Of a DNA stretch of 64,000 nt, positions 16,190 through 26,624 are shown piece by piece. How positions within the stretch are numbered: the stretch's first letter is position 1; each line of letters begins with the position of its first letter. Location: NCBI RefSeq assembly GCF_017901135.1, contig NZ_CP072801.1, forward strand, positions 1,302,001-1,366,000. Reading direction: 5' to 3'. The stretch is from Thiothrix litoralis. Lineage in GTDB: Bacteria > Pseudomonadota > Gammaproteobacteria > Thiotrichales > Thiotrichaceae. A program made the translations under genes and the position numbers. The notes below the pieces were generated by a model. That model made no database searches, was not told the origin of the DNA, and was given only the letters and a program-made list of their open reading frames with translations.

Positions 16190-16330
16190 ACATCCTCCCC
16201 TCCCTAAAGGAAGGGGATTCCTACTGCATTCAGCTAGATAGCTGACTGACTTCGGCGGGTTCCTGCTTCACAGAGCGGCTTAAGGCCGCATCTCCACAGG
16301 CTAACAAGCGGTATCCCCGCTCTAAAACAT
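16190..16330 (-). ncRNA. Probable omega RNA (reRNA) at the 3' end of tnpB
   Basis: In IS605-type elements the guide RNA used by TnpB is made from the region that overlaps the tnpB 3' end and runs to the right element end. Here that is the minus-strand segment from about 16330 to the hairpin at 16197-16216. The location is inferred from family knowledge. The exact ends are not visible. Confidence 0.4.
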
Positions 16331-17419
16331 TGATCGCGCCGACATGATCGGCGTGATTTTCATAGTGACATTGCACACACACAAACCGCGCTTGCGTCTG
16401 ACGATTGTCCGCCGCTACATGGTGACATTCGGGGCATTCCTGACTGGTGTAATGCGGTGGCACAGTGAACAACATGCCGCCTTTCCATACCATCTTGTAG
16501 TCGAGTTGCCGTCGAAATTCACCCCAGCCTTGGTCGAGAATGGCTTTGTTTAAGCCAGATTTCTGGACAACGTTCTTGCCGGGGTTTTCTGCCGTGCCTG
16601 CCGCTGACTTCGACATATTTCGTACCTGCAAATCTTCGATGAACACGAACGCGTGGTTTTGGCTGAGCGTGGTCGTCGCCTTGTGCAGGAAATCGCGGCG
16701 GGCGTTGGCGATTTGCGGGTGAATTTTTTGAACTTTAACTTGGGCTTTTTTCCAGTTGTTGCTGAACTTTTGTTTGTGCGCCATGCGCCGTTGGTATTTG
16801 GCGAGTTTGGCGGCTTTAGTTTTGAAGCTGTTGCGCGGTTCGAGGTACGTACCGTCGGAGAACGTGGCAAAACGGGCTATACCCAGGTCGATGCCGATGG
16901 CTGTCGTGGCTTGAGAGGCGATTTTTTCCACTTCCCGCTGAGTTTGGATGCTGACAAACCATTGGCTGCCCTTGCTGGAAACCGTGACATCGCGGCTGTT
17001 GAGGTAGCGTATCCAGCCCAGTTTCGGCAGAAAAATTCGGCTACTGCCTGGGTCGAGCTTGATTTGTTTGGGGTCGGGGTAACGGAAGCTATCACCACTG
17101 CCTTTGCGTTTGAAGCGGGGGAAGTCGGCACGTTTGGCGAAAAAGTTTTGGTAAGCCTTGTCGAGGTCTTTGAGTGCGTGTTGCAGGGGATGAACGGGGG
17201 CATCTTTCAGCCAAGGGGTTTCTGTGCCGTTACGCCATGCTGTCAGATGCTTGGCCATTGCGACGTAACCGATGAATTTTCACCCGCTTCATGATTGGCT
17301 TGCTGCAACGCTAATGCCTTGTTGTAAACGAAGCGGCATGACCCAGCAAAACGGCGCAGTTGACGCTGTGTTTCACCATTGGGCATGAGTTCGTATTTGA
17401 AGGCTTGGTGTCGTTGCAT
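16230..17419 (-). pseudogene. TnpB RNA-guided nuclease, frameshifted near its N-terminus
   Basis: Two frames make up one TnpB of about 396 residues. The N-terminal part starts at 17419 (MQRHQAFKYELMPNGETQ) and leaves frame at about 17277-17280, in a run of four T (minus-strand AAAA). One extra A there would restore GEKFIGYVAMAKHLTAW. The downstream frame (16230-17258) has all RuvC residues: Asp in GIDLGIARFATF, Glu in FIEDLQVRNMSK and Asp in NHADHVGAINV. The zinc finger CPECH...CVQCH is also intact. The gene is nearly whole, so the break is recent, a sequencing error, or bridged by slippage. Confidence 0.8.
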
Positions 17420-17574
17420 CTTCGGAGTGTAGCTAAACAAGAGCGGCTTGAGTGGGTATTCTGCGTTAAACTGCGCGGATTATCCGACAAAACTACCGAA
17501 CATAGGGCGGCTTCGCCACCCGCGCTATCCTCCCCGACCTGAAGGACGGGGTTTGCCGCGCAACCTGATCAAGC

Positions 17575-17608
17575 AATCGCCCTGCTCATTCAAAACAGGG
17601 CGATTTTT
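17575..17608 (+). terminator. Rho-independent terminator, probably originally that of phrB
   Basis: A perfect 10-bp stem AATCGCCCTG/CAGGGCGATT with an 11-base loop and a five-T tail reads on the plus strand. No plus-strand gene lies between it and phrB other than the inserted tnpB element on the opposite strand. Confidence 0.75.
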
Positions 17609-17622
17609 CAGTCGACGTTATA

Positions 17623-20600
17623 TCATTCCATCTCGACGATAAGATCGCCTTGCTCAACCAACTCCCCGGCTGGCAAGTGAACCTTCTTGACCTTACCCGC
17701 TGCTGGCGCGGTAATGGTGGTTTCCATCTTCATCGCTTCGATCACGAATAGCGGGGTATTCTCCTCAACTTCATCCCCAGCTTTGACCATGACGGTAGAC
17801 AGCTTGCCTTGCAAGGATGTGCCGACTTCATTCGGGTCAACCGCCTTGCGGTTCGTAGCCTTGGTTGGCTTCACCGACAGATCGCGGATTTGTACCGCGC
17901 GGATTTGCCCGTTGAAGTCGAAAGTGACACCACACATACCGCTTTCATCCGTTGGTGAACGGTATAGCAGGCGGATGATCAGCACCTTGCCACGTCCCAG
18001 TTCGACCAGCACCTCTTCGTTCAGCTTGAGGCCGTAGAAGAACAATGCTGTCGGTAGATGGCTAATATCACCGTATTCCTGCTGGTGCTTGTAGAACTCG
18101 CGGAATACCGCCGGGTACATTTTGAACGACAGGAAGTCGAGGAAGGTCTGTTCCGGGTCGAACTCTTGCTTGAAGGCTTCAAACTCGGCATCCATATCCA
18201 CCGGCTTGAGGTGATCATTGGGACGGCCTGTGTACGGCTTTTCACCCTTGAGAATGATGTCGCTCAAGTCTTTGGGGAAACCGCCGGGTACTTGCCCCAA
18301 GCCGCCTTTGAACAGGTCGATCACGGAATCAGGGAACGCTAATGACTTACCACGCTCCATCACATCCTGCTCGGTCAGGCCGTTGGAGGTCATGTAAATC
18401 GCCATGTCGCCCACAACTTTAGAAGACGGGGTAACTTTCACAATGTCGCCGAACATGCGGTTGACGATCGCGTAGTTTTCCTTCACTTCCTCGAACTTGT
18501 GCTCCAGACCCAACGCAATCGCTTGCGGACGCAGGTTGGAATATTGCCCGCCGGGGATTTCGTGGTTGTACACTTCCGCCGTGCCCGCCTTGAGGCCGGA
18601 CTCGAATGGGTAGTACATTTCGCGCACGTCTTCCCAATAGTTGGCGTAATCGTTCAAAGACTTGAGGTCGAACGGTTGTTCACGCGGCTGGCCTTCCATC
18701 GCGGCAATCAGCGAGTTCAGGTTAACCTGTGAAGTCAGGCCGGACATGGAACTCATGCAACCATCAACCACATCCACACCGCCTTCGATAGCTTTCAGCA
18801 AGGTGGCTGACTGGATGGAAGAGGTGTCGTGGGTATGCAAGTGGATAGGGATGTTGACCGCTGATTTCAATGCCGGGATCAGGGTTTCCGCTGCATACGG
18901 CTTGAGCAGACCCGCCATATCCTTCAGTGCCAGCATGTGCGCACCGGCATCTTCCAGTTGTCGCGCCAGATCGAGGTAGTATTGCAGGTTGAACTTGTTG
19001 CTGGGGTCTGTGTTGAGCACATTGCCGGTGTAGCAAATCGTGCCTTCCGCGATACCGCCAGTGCGTTCACGCACCACCTGAATGGATTTACGCATCCCCT
19101 CGATCCAGTTCAGGGAGTCGAAGATGCGGAACACGTCGATACCATTTTCCCACGACTTTTCGATGAAGGCTTCCACCACATTGTCAGGGTAAGCGGTGTA
19201 ACCAACGGCGTTGGAGCCACGGAACAGCATTTGGAACAGGATGTTGGGAACGGCTTCGCGCAGTTGCTTCAAACGATCCCACGGGCATTCGTGCAGGAAG
19301 CGCATCGCCACGTCAAAAGTCGCCCCGCCCCACAGTTCCAGTGAGAACAGTTGCGGGTGGTTTTTGGCCAAACCTTCCGCAATTTTCATCATATCATCGG
19401 TACGCACGCGGGTTGCCAGCAAGGACTGGTGCGCGTCACGCAGCGTGGTATCGGTGTAGAAAATGTTCGGCTGTTCTTTGACCCACTGGCAGAATTTTTC
19501 CGCGCCCATTTCATCCAGCAAGTTTTTGCTGCCTTTGGGGTACGCGCCTACCTTGTCGAATTCCGGGATGATGGGCTTGCGGAAATGCTTATTGGGGTCA
19601 ACGTACTTCACATCCGGGTTGCCGTTGACGATAACATCGCCGACGAATTTCAGCGTCTTGGTACCCCGGTCGAAACGGTGCGTCGTATGGAATAGCTCAG
19701 GGTGGTTGTCGATGAACGTAACAGCGCACTTACCTGTGGTAAACACCGGATGTTGCAGCACATTTTCAAGGAAGCCGATATTGGTTTTCACCCCACGGAT
19801 ACGGAATTCCTGTAAGGCTCGCAAGTTACGGTTGGAAGCACCTTCCAATGAACGCCCCCACGTAGTGACTTTAACCAGCATGGAGTCGAAGAACGGCGAT
19901 ACTTTCGCGCCGGGGTAAGCCGCACCCGCATCCAACCGCACCCCGAAGCCGCCGCTGCTGCGGTAGGCAATGATAGTGCCGTAGTCGGGCTTGAAACCGT
20001 TTTCCGGGTCTTCGGTGGTGATGCGGCATTGCACGGCGTAACCGTTGCATTCAACCGATTCCTGCGAAGGGATACCGATTTCAGGGTCGTCGAGTTTAGC
20101 GCCACCAGCGATCAAAATCTGGCTGCGCACAATGTCGATACCGGTGATTTCTTCAGTAATGGTGTGCTCGACCTGTACGCGCGGGTTCACTTCGATGAAG
20201 TAAATGCGCTCATCCTTGTCGACCAAGAACTCCACCGTACCTGCACAGGAGTACTCAACGTGGCGGGTGATGGCGAGGGCGTATTTGTACAGGTTTTCGC
20301 GGGTTTCGTCCTTCAGGCCCGTGCTAGGGGCAACTTCCACCACTTTCTGGAAGCGGCGTTGTACCGAGCAGTCGCGTTCATACAAGTGAACGATATTGCC
20401 ATGAGTGTCACCCAAAATCTGGATTTCAATGTGCTTGGGTGAGTCGATGTATTTTTCGAGGAAAACGGTAGCATCGCCGAAGGCTTTTAGGGCTTCATTG
20501 CGGGCATCGTTATACGCGCCTTCCAGTTGTGAAGGTTCACGCAATACGCGCATCCCACGCCCACCGCCGCCGGAAGCGGCTTTCATCATCAGCGGGTAGC

Positions 20601-21066
20601 CGATGCGGTCAGCTTCACGTTTGGCAATTTCCAGCGTATCCAGTGGTTCGCGGCTGTCTTCGATGACAGGTAAGCCAGAGGCAATCGCGATTTCCTTAGC
20701 AGCTACTTTGTCGCCCAGTTTTTGCATCGCTTCTGGGGTGGGGCCGATGAAAATGATGCCTTCTTCACGGCAACGGGTTGCAAACCTTACATTTTCAGAG
20801 AGAAAGCCGTAGCCGGGGTGAATCGCGTCTACGTGGTTGCGTTTTGCCACCTTGATGATGGCTTCGATGTCGAGGTAGGGCTTGAGCGGCTCGTCATCCT
20901 TGCCAATCTGGTAGGCTTCGTCAGCCTTATAGCGGTGTGGTGAAAAACGGTCTTCGTAAGTATAGACGGAAACAGTGCGCAACTTGAGTTCAGACGCTGC
21001 CCGCAAGATGCGGACGGCAATTTCGCCACGATTGGCGACCAGAAGTTTGTTAATTGGCCGGGTCAT
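17623..21066 (-). CDS. pyc: Pyruvate carboxylase
   Basis: A 1147-residue single-chain pyruvate carboxylase of normal length. The biotin carboxylase domain (residues 1-450) begins INKLLVANRGEIAVRILRA and has the ATP-grasp loop SGGGGRGMRVL. The carboxyltransferase domain (about 530-800) contains FYTDTTLRDAHQSLLATRVR (here in part) and LHTHDTS with metal-binding histidines. The biotinyl domain ends the protein, with Lys1113 in EAMKMETT. It makes oxaloacetate from pyruvate, bicarbonate and ATP to refill the TCA cycle. It is separated by 105 bases from thyA upstream and may have its own promoter there. Confidence 0.96.
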   Translation of the reverse strand: MTRPINKLLVANRGEIAVRILRAASELKLRTVSVYTYEDRFSPHRYKADEAYQIGKDDEPLKPYLDIEAIIKVAKRNHVDAIHPGYGFLSENVRFATRCREEGIIFIGPTPEAMQKLGDKVAAKEIAIASGLPVIEDSREPLDTLEIAKREADRIGYPLMMKAASGGGGRGMRVLREPSQLEGAYNDARNEALKAFGDATVFLEKYIDSPKHIEIQILGDTHGNIVHLYERDCSVQRRFQKVVEVAPSTGLKDETRENLYKYALAITRHVEYSCAGTVEFLVDKDERIYFIEVNPRVQVEHTITEEITGIDIVRSQILIAGGAKLDDPEIGIPSQESVECNGYAVQCRITTEDPENGFKPDYGTIIAYRSSGGFGVRLDAGAAYPGAKVSPFFDSMLVKVTTWGRSLEGASNRNLRALQEFRIRGVKTNIGFLENVLQHPVFTTGKCAVTFIDNHPELFHTTHRFDRGTKTLKFVGDVIVNGNPDVKYVDPNKHFRKPIIPEFDKVGAYPKGSKNLLDEMGAEKFCQWVKEQPNIFYTDTTLRDAHQSLLATRVRTDDMMKIAEGLAKNHPQLFSLELWGGATFDVAMRFLHECPWDRLKQLREAVPNILFQMLFRGSNAVGYTAYPDNVVEAFIEKSWENGIDVFRIFDSLNWIEGMRKSIQVVRERTGGIAEGTICYTGNVLNTDPSNKFNLQYYLDLARQLEDAGAHMLALKDMAGLLKPYAAETLIPALKSAVNIPIHLHTHDTSSIQSATLLKAIEGGVDVVDGCMSSMSGLTSQVNLNSLIAAMEGQPREQPFDLKSLNDYANYWEDVREMYYPFESGLKAGTAEVYNHEIPGGQYSNLRPQAIALGLEHKFEEVKENYAIVNRMFGDIVKVTPSSKVVGDMAIYMTSNGLTEQDVMERGKSLAFPDSVIDLFKGGLGQVPGGFPKDLSDIILKGEKPYTGRPNDHLKPVDMDAEFEAFKQEFDPEQTFLDFLSFKMYPAVFREFYKHQQEYGDISHLPTALFFYGLKLNEEVLVELGRGKVLIIRLLYRSPTDESGMCGVTFDFNGQIRAVQIRDLSVKPTKATNRKAVDPNEVGTSLQGKLSTVMVKAGDEVEENTPLFVIEAMKMETTITAPAAGKVKKVHLPAGELVEQGDLIVEME

Positions 21067-21105
21067 TGGACTACCTTCATAAGGGTGGAACGGATTGCCG
21101 TTAAC

Positions 21106-21130
21106 TGTGGGCTAGGTGTGGAAGCCCACA
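21106..21130. repeat. Inverted repeat between thyA and pyc
   Basis: TGTGGGCT pairs with AGCCCACA across nine bases in the 105-bp gap. It has no T tract on either strand, so it is not a clear terminator. It could be an operator or an mRNA processing signal. Confidence 0.35.
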
Positions 21131-21171
21131 CTATTATTATGCTGATAGTGTGCGTGAGTGACCGCCGCTAG

Positions 21172-21966
21172 TCAAACCGCTATTGGCGCTTTAATCAGCG
21201 GATGGTACTCATAACCCTGTAATTCAAAGTCATCGTAGGTAAATGCAAACAAATCGGTGACGGCGGGGTTCAATTTCATCTGCGGCAAGGGGTAAGGTTC
21301 ACGGCTGAGTTGCCGTTCCACCTGTTCGAGATGGTTGGAATACAGGTGCGCATCACCGAGCGTGTGAACAAATTCACCCGGTTGCAAACCCGTTACCTGT
21401 GCCATCATCAGCGTCAATAGTGCGTAGGAAGCAATATTGAACGGCACACCAAGGAAAATATCCGCGCTGCGCTGGTACAACTGGCAGGATAATTTGCCTT
21501 CCGCCACGTAAAACTGGAAAAAGGCATGGCATGGCGGCAAGGCCATGTTATCGACATCCGCCACATTCCACGCGCTGACGATAATACGGCGCGAGTCAGG
21601 GTTGTGTTTCAATTGTTCAATCACTTGCGCCATCTGGTCGATGTGCCGCCCATCGGGTGTCGGCCAGTTACGCCATTGGTAGCCGTAAACTGGGCCAAGG
21701 TTGCCCTCGGCATCTGCCCATTCATCCCAGATGCTCACGCCATTTTCCTTCAGGTAACGGATATTGGTGTCGCCTTTAAGAAACCACAGCAACTCGTGGA
21801 TGATCGAGCGCAAATGCAGCTTCTTGGTGGTGACCACCGGGAAACCTTCACTCAAGTCAAAACGCATCTGGTAGCCGAACACGGAAACTGTTCCCGTGCC
21901 GGTGCGGTCATCCTTACGAACCCCGTGATCACGCACATGGCGCATCAAATCCAGATATTGTTTCAC
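21172..21966 (-). CDS. thyA: Thymidylate synthase
   Basis: A 264-residue protein, identical in length to E. coli ThyA, if the GTG at 21966 is the start ([14 protein letters not shown]). That GTG overlaps the lgt stop codon by four bases. The catalytic Cys is in [14 protein letters not shown]. The [20 protein letters not shown] segment is the folate/dUMP-binding signature. It methylates dUMP to dTMP using methylenetetrahydrofolate. The longer frame to 22059 lies inside lgt and is rejected. The lgt-thyA order is widely conserved in gammaproteobacteria. Confidence 0.96.
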   Translation of the reverse strand: MKQYLDLMRHVRDHGVRKDDRTGTGTVSVFGYQMRFDLSEGFPVVTTKKLHLRSIIHELLWFLKGDTNIRYLKENGVSIWDEWADAEGNLGPVYGYQWRNWPTPDGRHIDQMAQVIEQLKHNPDSRRIIVSAWNVADVDNMALPPCHAFFQFYVAEGKLSCQLYQRSADIFLGVPFNIASYALLTLMMAQVTGLQPGEFVHTLGDAHLYSNHLEQVERQLSREPYPLPQMKLNPAVTDLFAFTYDDFELQGYEYHPLIKAPIAV

Positions 21967-22748
21967 CGCTTCCCTACCTTGTAAGCAACGCCCATGAACA
22001 ATAAGCCCAGCAAAATCATAGGCACGCTCAAGACTTGCCCTTGCGTGACCCAACCCCAAGCGACGTAACCGAGTTGTGAATCCGGCTCGCGCACAAATTC
22101 CACCATCACCCGTGCAATCCCATAGCCAACCAGGAACAGGCCAGAAATCGCAGCCACCGGCGGCGAACGTTTCCTAAACCAGTTCAGCAGCAGGAACAGC
22201 ACCAACCCTTCGAGGAATGCCTGATAAAGCTGTGAGGGGTGACGAGCAATATTATCCACCTGCGGAAATACCATACCCCACGGCACATCCGTGGCTCTAC
22301 CCCACAATTCACCATTGATGAAATTGCCGATACGCCCGGCGCCCAAGCCAATCGGCACCAGCGGCGCAACAAAATCACTGACCTGAAAGAAATTCAGGTT
22401 CCAACGCCGCGCCAGCAGGAACATCGCCAGAATCACCCCCAGCAAGCCGCCGTGGAAACTCATGCCGCCATCCCACACCTGAAACAACGATATGGGGTCA
22501 GACAGGAAGCCTTTCAGATTGTAAAACAGCATGTAACCAATACGCCCACCCGCGACTACGCCGATAGCACCCCAGAACATCATGTCATCCACCCGGTCGG
22601 GATTCATGACACTTCTGGGTTCTTTGGAACGCATTTTCCCGATAATCAGGAAGCCGAGAAAACCGATGACATACATCAGCCCGTACCAGTGAATTTTCAA
22701 CGGGCCAAGCGATAAGGCAATCGGGTCAAATTGAGGATGAACCAGCAT
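21963..22748 (-). CDS. lgt: Prolipoprotein diacylglyceryl transferase
   Basis: A 261-residue inner-membrane enzyme with seven expected membrane segments. The Lgt signature [14 protein letters not shown] lies near residue 140, and the family motifs [12 protein letters not shown] and [10 protein letters not shown] precede it. It transfers diacylglyceryl from phosphatidylglycerol to the lipobox Cys of prolipoproteins, of which this window encodes several. The gene lies between trpC (18 bases upstream) and thyA (four-base overlap). Confidence 0.95.
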   Translation of the reverse strand: MLVHPQFDPIALSLGPLKIHWYGLMYVIGFLGFLIIGKMRSKEPRSVMNPDRVDDMMFWGAIGVVAGGRIGYMLFYNLKGFLSDPISLFQVWDGGMSFHGGLLGVILAMFLLARRWNLNFFQVSDFVAPLVPIGLGAGRIGNFINGELWGRATDVPWGMVFPQVDNIARHPSQLYQAFLEGLVLFLLLNWFRKRSPPVAAISGLFLVGYGIARVMVEFVREPDSQLGYVAWGWVTQGQVLSVPMILLGLLFMGVAYKVGKR

Positions 22749-22766
22749 GAATCAGGTACTCTCTTG

Positions 22767-23561
22767 CTAGAAAAACAGTTTATTGAGTTCAGAACCGGGG
22801 TCTTGTGCCCGCATGAAGGCTTCCCCAACCAGAAAAGCGTGGACGCCGTGGTCTCGCATTAGTTTGACATCGGCTTGCGTATGAATGCTGCTTTCAGTCA
22901 CCAGTAACACCTCTTCTGGCACATCAGGTAAGAGGTCGATAGTGGTTTGCAGCGAAGTCTCGAAGGTGCGCAGGTTGCGGTTATTGATGCCGATCAGTGG
23001 GGCATTGAGACGCAAGGCACGCTCAAGTTCATCCTTGTCATGCACTTCTATCAGTGCATCCATGCCCAGTTCCCTTGCTAGCGCGTACAGATCCTTCATC
23101 TGTGCGTCAGCCAATGCCGCCACGATCAGCAGGATGCAGTCTGCACCGATAGCACGCGCCTCGAACACTTGATACGGATCAACGATGAAATCTTTACGAA
23201 TAACGGGCAACTGGCAAGCTGCCCGCGCCGTTTGCAAGTAGCTTTCATGCCCCTGAAAGTACGGTGCATCGGTCAGCACCGACAAACAAGCCGCACCACC
23301 CTGTTCATAACTGGCCGCAATCGCAGGTGGATCAAAATCAGCGCGGATCAGCCCCTTGCTGGGGGATGCCTTTTTGATTTCAGCAATCACCGCAGAATCA
23401 CCCGCCGCAATCCGCTGGCGCATGGATTGGATGAAACCGCGTACCGGCGAGGCACTCGCGGCCTCTTCCGCCAACTGTGCCAAGGGGCGGACAGCGGAAC
23501 GCGCCGCGATTTCTTCCTGCTTGGTGCGCAAGATTTTTTGCAAAATATCAGGTGTACTCAT
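22767..23561 (-). CDS. trpC: Indole-3-glycerol phosphate synthase
   Basis: A 264-residue TIM-barrel enzyme. Typical segments are visible: [47 protein letters not shown] and [12 protein letters not shown]. It closes the indole ring of tryptophan from CdRP. The ATG overlaps the trpD stop codon by one base (TGATG), so the two are translationally coupled. It is the monofunctional form, not fused to trpF. Confidence 0.95.
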   Translation of the reverse strand: MSTPDILQKILRTKQEEIAARSAVRPLAQLAEEAASASPVRGFIQSMRQRIAAGDSAVIAEIKKASPSKGLIRADFDPPAIAASYEQGGAACLSVLTDAPYFQGHESYLQTARAACQLPVIRKDFIVDPYQVFEARAIGADCILLIVAALADAQMKDLYALARELGMDALIEVHDKDELERALRLNAPLIGINNRNLRTFETSLQTTIDLLPDVPEEVLLVTESSIHTQADVKLMRDHGVHAFLVGEAFMRAQDPGSELNKLFF

Positions 23562-24583
23562 CAGATGTTAACACCATTGGTTAGGTCAATCAGTTGTTGC
23601 AGACGCGCAGCGGCTACCCCAGAATCAATCGCTTGCTGGGCTTTAACAACCCCGCCAGCATGGCTGTCTGCCAAGCCTGCCACGTAAATGGCCGCCCCCG
23701 CATTCAGGCACACAATGTCGCGTGCCGTGCCGGGTTCGCCCGCCAAGACCCGTTGGATCAAATTCAGGCTTTCAGCAGCAGTTTCCACCCGGATACTGTC
23801 GAGGCTGGACTGGCGCACACCGACATCTTCGGGCTGAATGGTGTATTCCGTAATCACCCCGTCTTTCAGCTCAGCGACGAAGGTTAGTCCGGCGGTGCTG
23901 ATTTCATCCAAACCATCGGCTGCATGAACCACCATGACGTGCTGGCTACCTAGGGTTTTCAGTACGTCAGCCATCGGACGCACCCAATGCTGGTCAAATA
24001 CGCCCAACACTTGATTCGGGGCATTCGCTGGGTTCGCCATTGGGCCTAACAGATTGAAAATAGTGCGGACACCCAGTTCCCGACGTGGCCCACTGGCGTG
24101 CCCCATCGCGCTGTGATGCTTTTGGGCAAACAGGAAACCTACCCCCAGCGTATTGATACAATGGGCAACCTGTTCCGGGGTAATGTTCAGATTCACGCCC
24201 GCCGCTTCCAGCACATCGGCACTGCCGGATTTGCTGGAGACCGAACGATTACCATGCTTGGCTACCCTTGCGCCTGCCGCTGCCGTTACAAAGGCACTGG
24301 CGGTGGAAATATTGAACGTACCGGAGGAATCCCCCCCCGTCCCACAGGTATCGACCAAATGCTCGGGGCTGACCTCTACGCGGGTAGACAATTCCCGCAT
24401 GACGCTTGCCGCTGCGCTGATTTCGGTGACGGTTTCACCGCGCATCCGCAAGCCAATCAGAAACCCGCCAATTTGCGCGGGAGTTGCCTGACCTGTCATG
24501 ATGGTACGCATCGCAGCCGTCATTTCCTCGGTGGAAAATGAGCCGTTTTCGGTGATTTTGCGAATAAATTTTTGCAATTCCAT
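23561..24583 (-). CDS. trpD: Anthranilate phosphoribosyltransferase
   Basis: A 340-residue enzyme when started at the ATG at 24583 ([16 protein letters not shown]), which matches the usual N-terminus. An upstream in-frame start adds 18 unusual residues. The PRPP-binding motif [17 protein letters not shown] and the [19 protein letters not shown] segment are characteristic. It joins anthranilate and PRPP in tryptophan synthesis. It heads the trpD-trpC-lgt-thyA run. No trpG or trpE is adjacent in this window. Confidence 0.95.
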   Translation of the reverse strand: MELQKFIRKITENGSFSTEEMTAAMRTIMTGQATPAQIGGFLIGLRMRGETVTEISAAASVMRELSTRVEVSPEHLVDTCGTGGDSSGTFNISTASAFVTAAAGARVAKHGNRSVSSKSGSADVLEAAGVNLNITPEQVAHCINTLGVGFLFAQKHHSAMGHASGPRRELGVRTIFNLLGPMANPANAPNQVLGVFDQHWVRPMADVLKTLGSQHVMVVHAADGLDEISTAGLTFVAELKDGVITEYTIQPEDVGVRQSSLDSIRVETAAESLNLIQRVLAGEPGTARDIVCLNAGAAIYVAGLADSHAGGVVKAQQAIDSGVAAARLQQLIDLTNGVNI

Positions 24584-24677
24584 GTAATCCGCTTGAGTCT
24601 TGCTAAGATAAGATGATGAATGGACGAATGCTAACATGGATTTGGTCTGTTGTGTTCACTACTAAAAGAGGTGTCTT

Positions 24678-24866
24678 ATGGAAAAGAACGTTGGCAGTAT
24701 GGATAGGAATATCCGTTTCGGTGCAGGGGCTGTCCTGCTGATTTGGGGTCTGGTTTTCAAGGGTGGCATCCTGCTGACCTTGATCGGGATTGTGCTACTC
24801 GCTACTGGCTACTTGAACTTCTGCCCGGCCTATAAGCTGATTGGCATGAATACCGACAAAAAATAA
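24678..24866 (+). CDS. DUF2892 small membrane protein
   Basis: A 62-residue protein of the DUF2892 (YgaP C-terminal-like) family. It has a conserved N-terminus (EKNVGSMDRNIRFGAGAVLL), two short membrane helices and a FCPAYKLIGMNT end, in which the FCP-x-Y motif is typical. Many members stand alone or are fused to rhodanese domains. No rhodanese is adjacent here. It is divergent from trpD. The function is unknown. Confidence 0.85.
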   Translation: MEKNVGSMDRNIRFGAGAVLLIWGLVFKGGILLTLIGIVLLATGYLNFCPAYKLIGMNTDKK

Positions 24867-24953
24867 GCCGATTTCTACTGGCTTGGCTGGCGTCATTTGC
24901 CGCGAGCCAAGCAGTATGCGATATTGCCCGCCATTCATTTGGAAGGATACCGC

Positions 24954-25631
24954 ATGATCATCAAACCCAGTGAGCACCCCGGCTCACACGAGCGTCATTT
25001 ACTGCGCAAAGCCAGCAACCCGCTATTTCCCTTCGCCCCCACGCTGGACGATGACAACCTCATCGACGCACAACGGCTGGATCACGAAGCCTTGCAAACC
25101 TTCAACCGCGACTTCCACGAATTGCTGGAAGAAACCACTTCGCTCGCTGGCAATGTTGAGAGTGACGTTATCCTGCAACTCAAAGACCGTATGGATCGCG
25201 CTTACGAAAGTGCCTCCAGCCTCGGCCATGATGTCAGCAAGACGAAGGATGCCATCCGCAAACTGCTAAGTTTCATCATGGCGAGTGTACGACGTGGTGC
25301 GGGTACAGACATGCAGGCGCATCAGGAACTGGATCAGGAAGAAAGTGCCCGCGAAGCACATTTTGCCCTGTTGGATGCGCCATTGGTGGCAGATTTGTTG
25401 AATCCAAACTCACCTATTCACCCCGATGAACTGGTTCCCACCCTGTTGTCTGCGGACAAGGACGAGCTGCAAGTAGCCCTGCAAATGTTTGACGAAGTGC
25501 AATTGCTGGCGATTTTGAATCAGGGCGCAGCCTTGCTGGAACAGTTGCAAGGTGAAGGCATCAATGTCAGCATTCCGCAGGAAAAGCTGGGGTTTATTCA
25601 GGGCTATGCGGAATTTGCGGGAGGGCTGTAG
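24954..25631 (+). CDS. Hypothetical soluble protein (225 residues)
   Basis: The ATG at 24954 has GGAAGGA nine bases upstream, and an in-frame upstream start lacks one. The protein is acidic and mostly alpha-helical, without a signal peptide, membrane segment or cysteine-rich motif. It has three Leu-rich helical blocks (around residues 35-95, 110-150 and 175-215). I do not recognise a family. It stands alone, convergent with the AraC regulator. Confidence 0.75.
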   Translation: MIIKPSEHPGSHERHLLRKASNPLFPFAPTLDDDNLIDAQRLDHEALQTFNRDFHELLEETTSLAGNVESDVILQLKDRMDRAYESASSLGHDVSKTKDAIRKLLSFIMASVRRGAGTDMQAHQELDQEESAREAHFALLDAPLVADLLNPNSPIHPDELVPTLLSADKDELQVALQMFDEVQLLAILNQGAALLEQLQGEGINVSIPQEKLGFIQGYAEFAGGL

Positions 25632-25671
25632 CCTATAACCCCATGAGCATCGTGTGGATTCCAGACGATGT

Positions 25672-26598
25672 TCAACCATATCTTTTCTGCCCCTGCCGCC
25701 GGAACTCGCTCGGCGTCATCCCTTTCACTTCCATAAAGCGCCGATTGAAATTGGCAATATTGTTAAAGCCAACGTTATAACCAATGGTACTGACATACTG
25801 ATCCGTATCCATCAGTAACTGGCAAGCACGACTCACCCGCAGATGGTTAATGAAATCGGTAAAGGTATTGCCCGTAGCACGACGGAAATAACGGGAAAAA
25901 CGGCTAGCCGTCATATCAAAACGCTGGGCAATTTCCTCCATGGTGAAGGATGCGGCGTAGTGATGAGTAATGTACTCCACCACTTCGCTAATCTGGTGCA
26001 GAGAAGCATCATCATCGAAACTCTGTAGCTGCACGCTGGACAACAGCCGATAATCATCATGCTGCGCCAACTCGCCAAACAGTTGTAAAAATTCACCAAA
26101 ACGCTGCAAGCCAGAGGTTTCTTGAATACGGGTAATACACTCACTCGCCCGTTCACTCAGGCCAATGAACTCAATACCATGCCGCGCACGCTCCAGCAAC
26201 GGAAAAATCTCACGAACTTCGGGAATCAGCTCCCCCGCCTTACGCAGCGGCTCGTCTGAGAATTGCAGCACTCGGTCACGCACCGGAACACCTTCTGCGG
26301 GTAAATCAGTGGAAATCCAGTTATGTGGCAAGCGCGGGCCGGTCAATACCAAATGCCCCGGTTCAAACTGACCAATGTAATCACCCACGAATACTTTACC
26401 ATGCGTACTGACGATCAGGTGCAGCTCGTATTCCTCGTGATAATGCCAACGAATCAGCGGATTAGGTGCACCATGCTCCAGATAACGCACATAACCCAGC
26501 AAGCTTTCCGGCTCATACCCCAAGCCGGGGCTACGCTGGAACTCACGCTCCAGCTCTGGCATACCGCTTTTAGACAATGGGGGGCTGGGTGATCCCAT
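25672..26598 (-). CDS. AraC-family regulator of the polyol operon, MtlR-like
   Basis: A 308-residue protein with an N-terminal cupin-type sensor domain (WHYHEEYELHLIVSTHGKVF, GQFEPGHLVLTGPRLPHNW) and a C-terminal pair of AraC helix-turn-helices (FTMEEIAQRFDMTASRFSRY and VSTIGYNVGFNNIANFNRRF). The sensor resembles MtlR of Pseudomonas, which activates mannitol/arabitol/glucitol genes. It is the last gene of the importer-dehydrogenase operon, 26 bases after the SDR gene. Its likely sites are the 21-bp-spaced GTATCAG repeats at 33075-33102 and 41681-41708. The inducer is not known. Confidence 0.85.
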   Translation of the reverse strand: MGSPSPPLSKSGMPELEREFQRSPGLGYEPESLLGYVRYLEHGAPNPLIRWHYHEEYELHLIVSTHGKVFVGDYIGQFEPGHLVLTGPRLPHNWISTDLPAEGVPVRDRVLQFSDEPLRKAGELIPEVREIFPLLERARHGIEFIGLSERASECITRIQETSGLQRFGEFLQLFGELAQHDDYRLLSSVQLQSFDDDASLHQISEVVEYITHHYAASFTMEEIAQRFDMTASRFSRYFRRATGNTFTDFINHLRVSRACQLLMDTDQYVSTIGYNVGFNNIANFNRRFMEVKGMTPSEFRRQGQKRYG

Positions 26599-26624
26599 GA
26601 CAAGCTCCTATTCATTCTGACAGG

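Larger units (their letters stand above)
16188..17565 (-). mobile_element. IS200/IS605-type element carrying only tnpB (IS1341-like)
   Basis: The element lacks a tnpA gene. Both ends have the subterminal imperfect hairpins usual for this superfamily: CCCCTCCC/GGAAGGGG at 16197-16216 (tnpB 3' side) and CCCCG/CGGGG at 17532-17551 (5' side). There are no inverted terminal repeats or target duplication, as expected for single-strand transposition. The borders are approximate. It sits between phrB and a hairpin that looks like the phrB terminator. Confidence 0.75.

Noticed and set aside
22239-22715. A 158-codon open frame on the plus strand
   Set aside because: It is antisense to lgt, with a His/Gln-rich composition typical of shadow frames.
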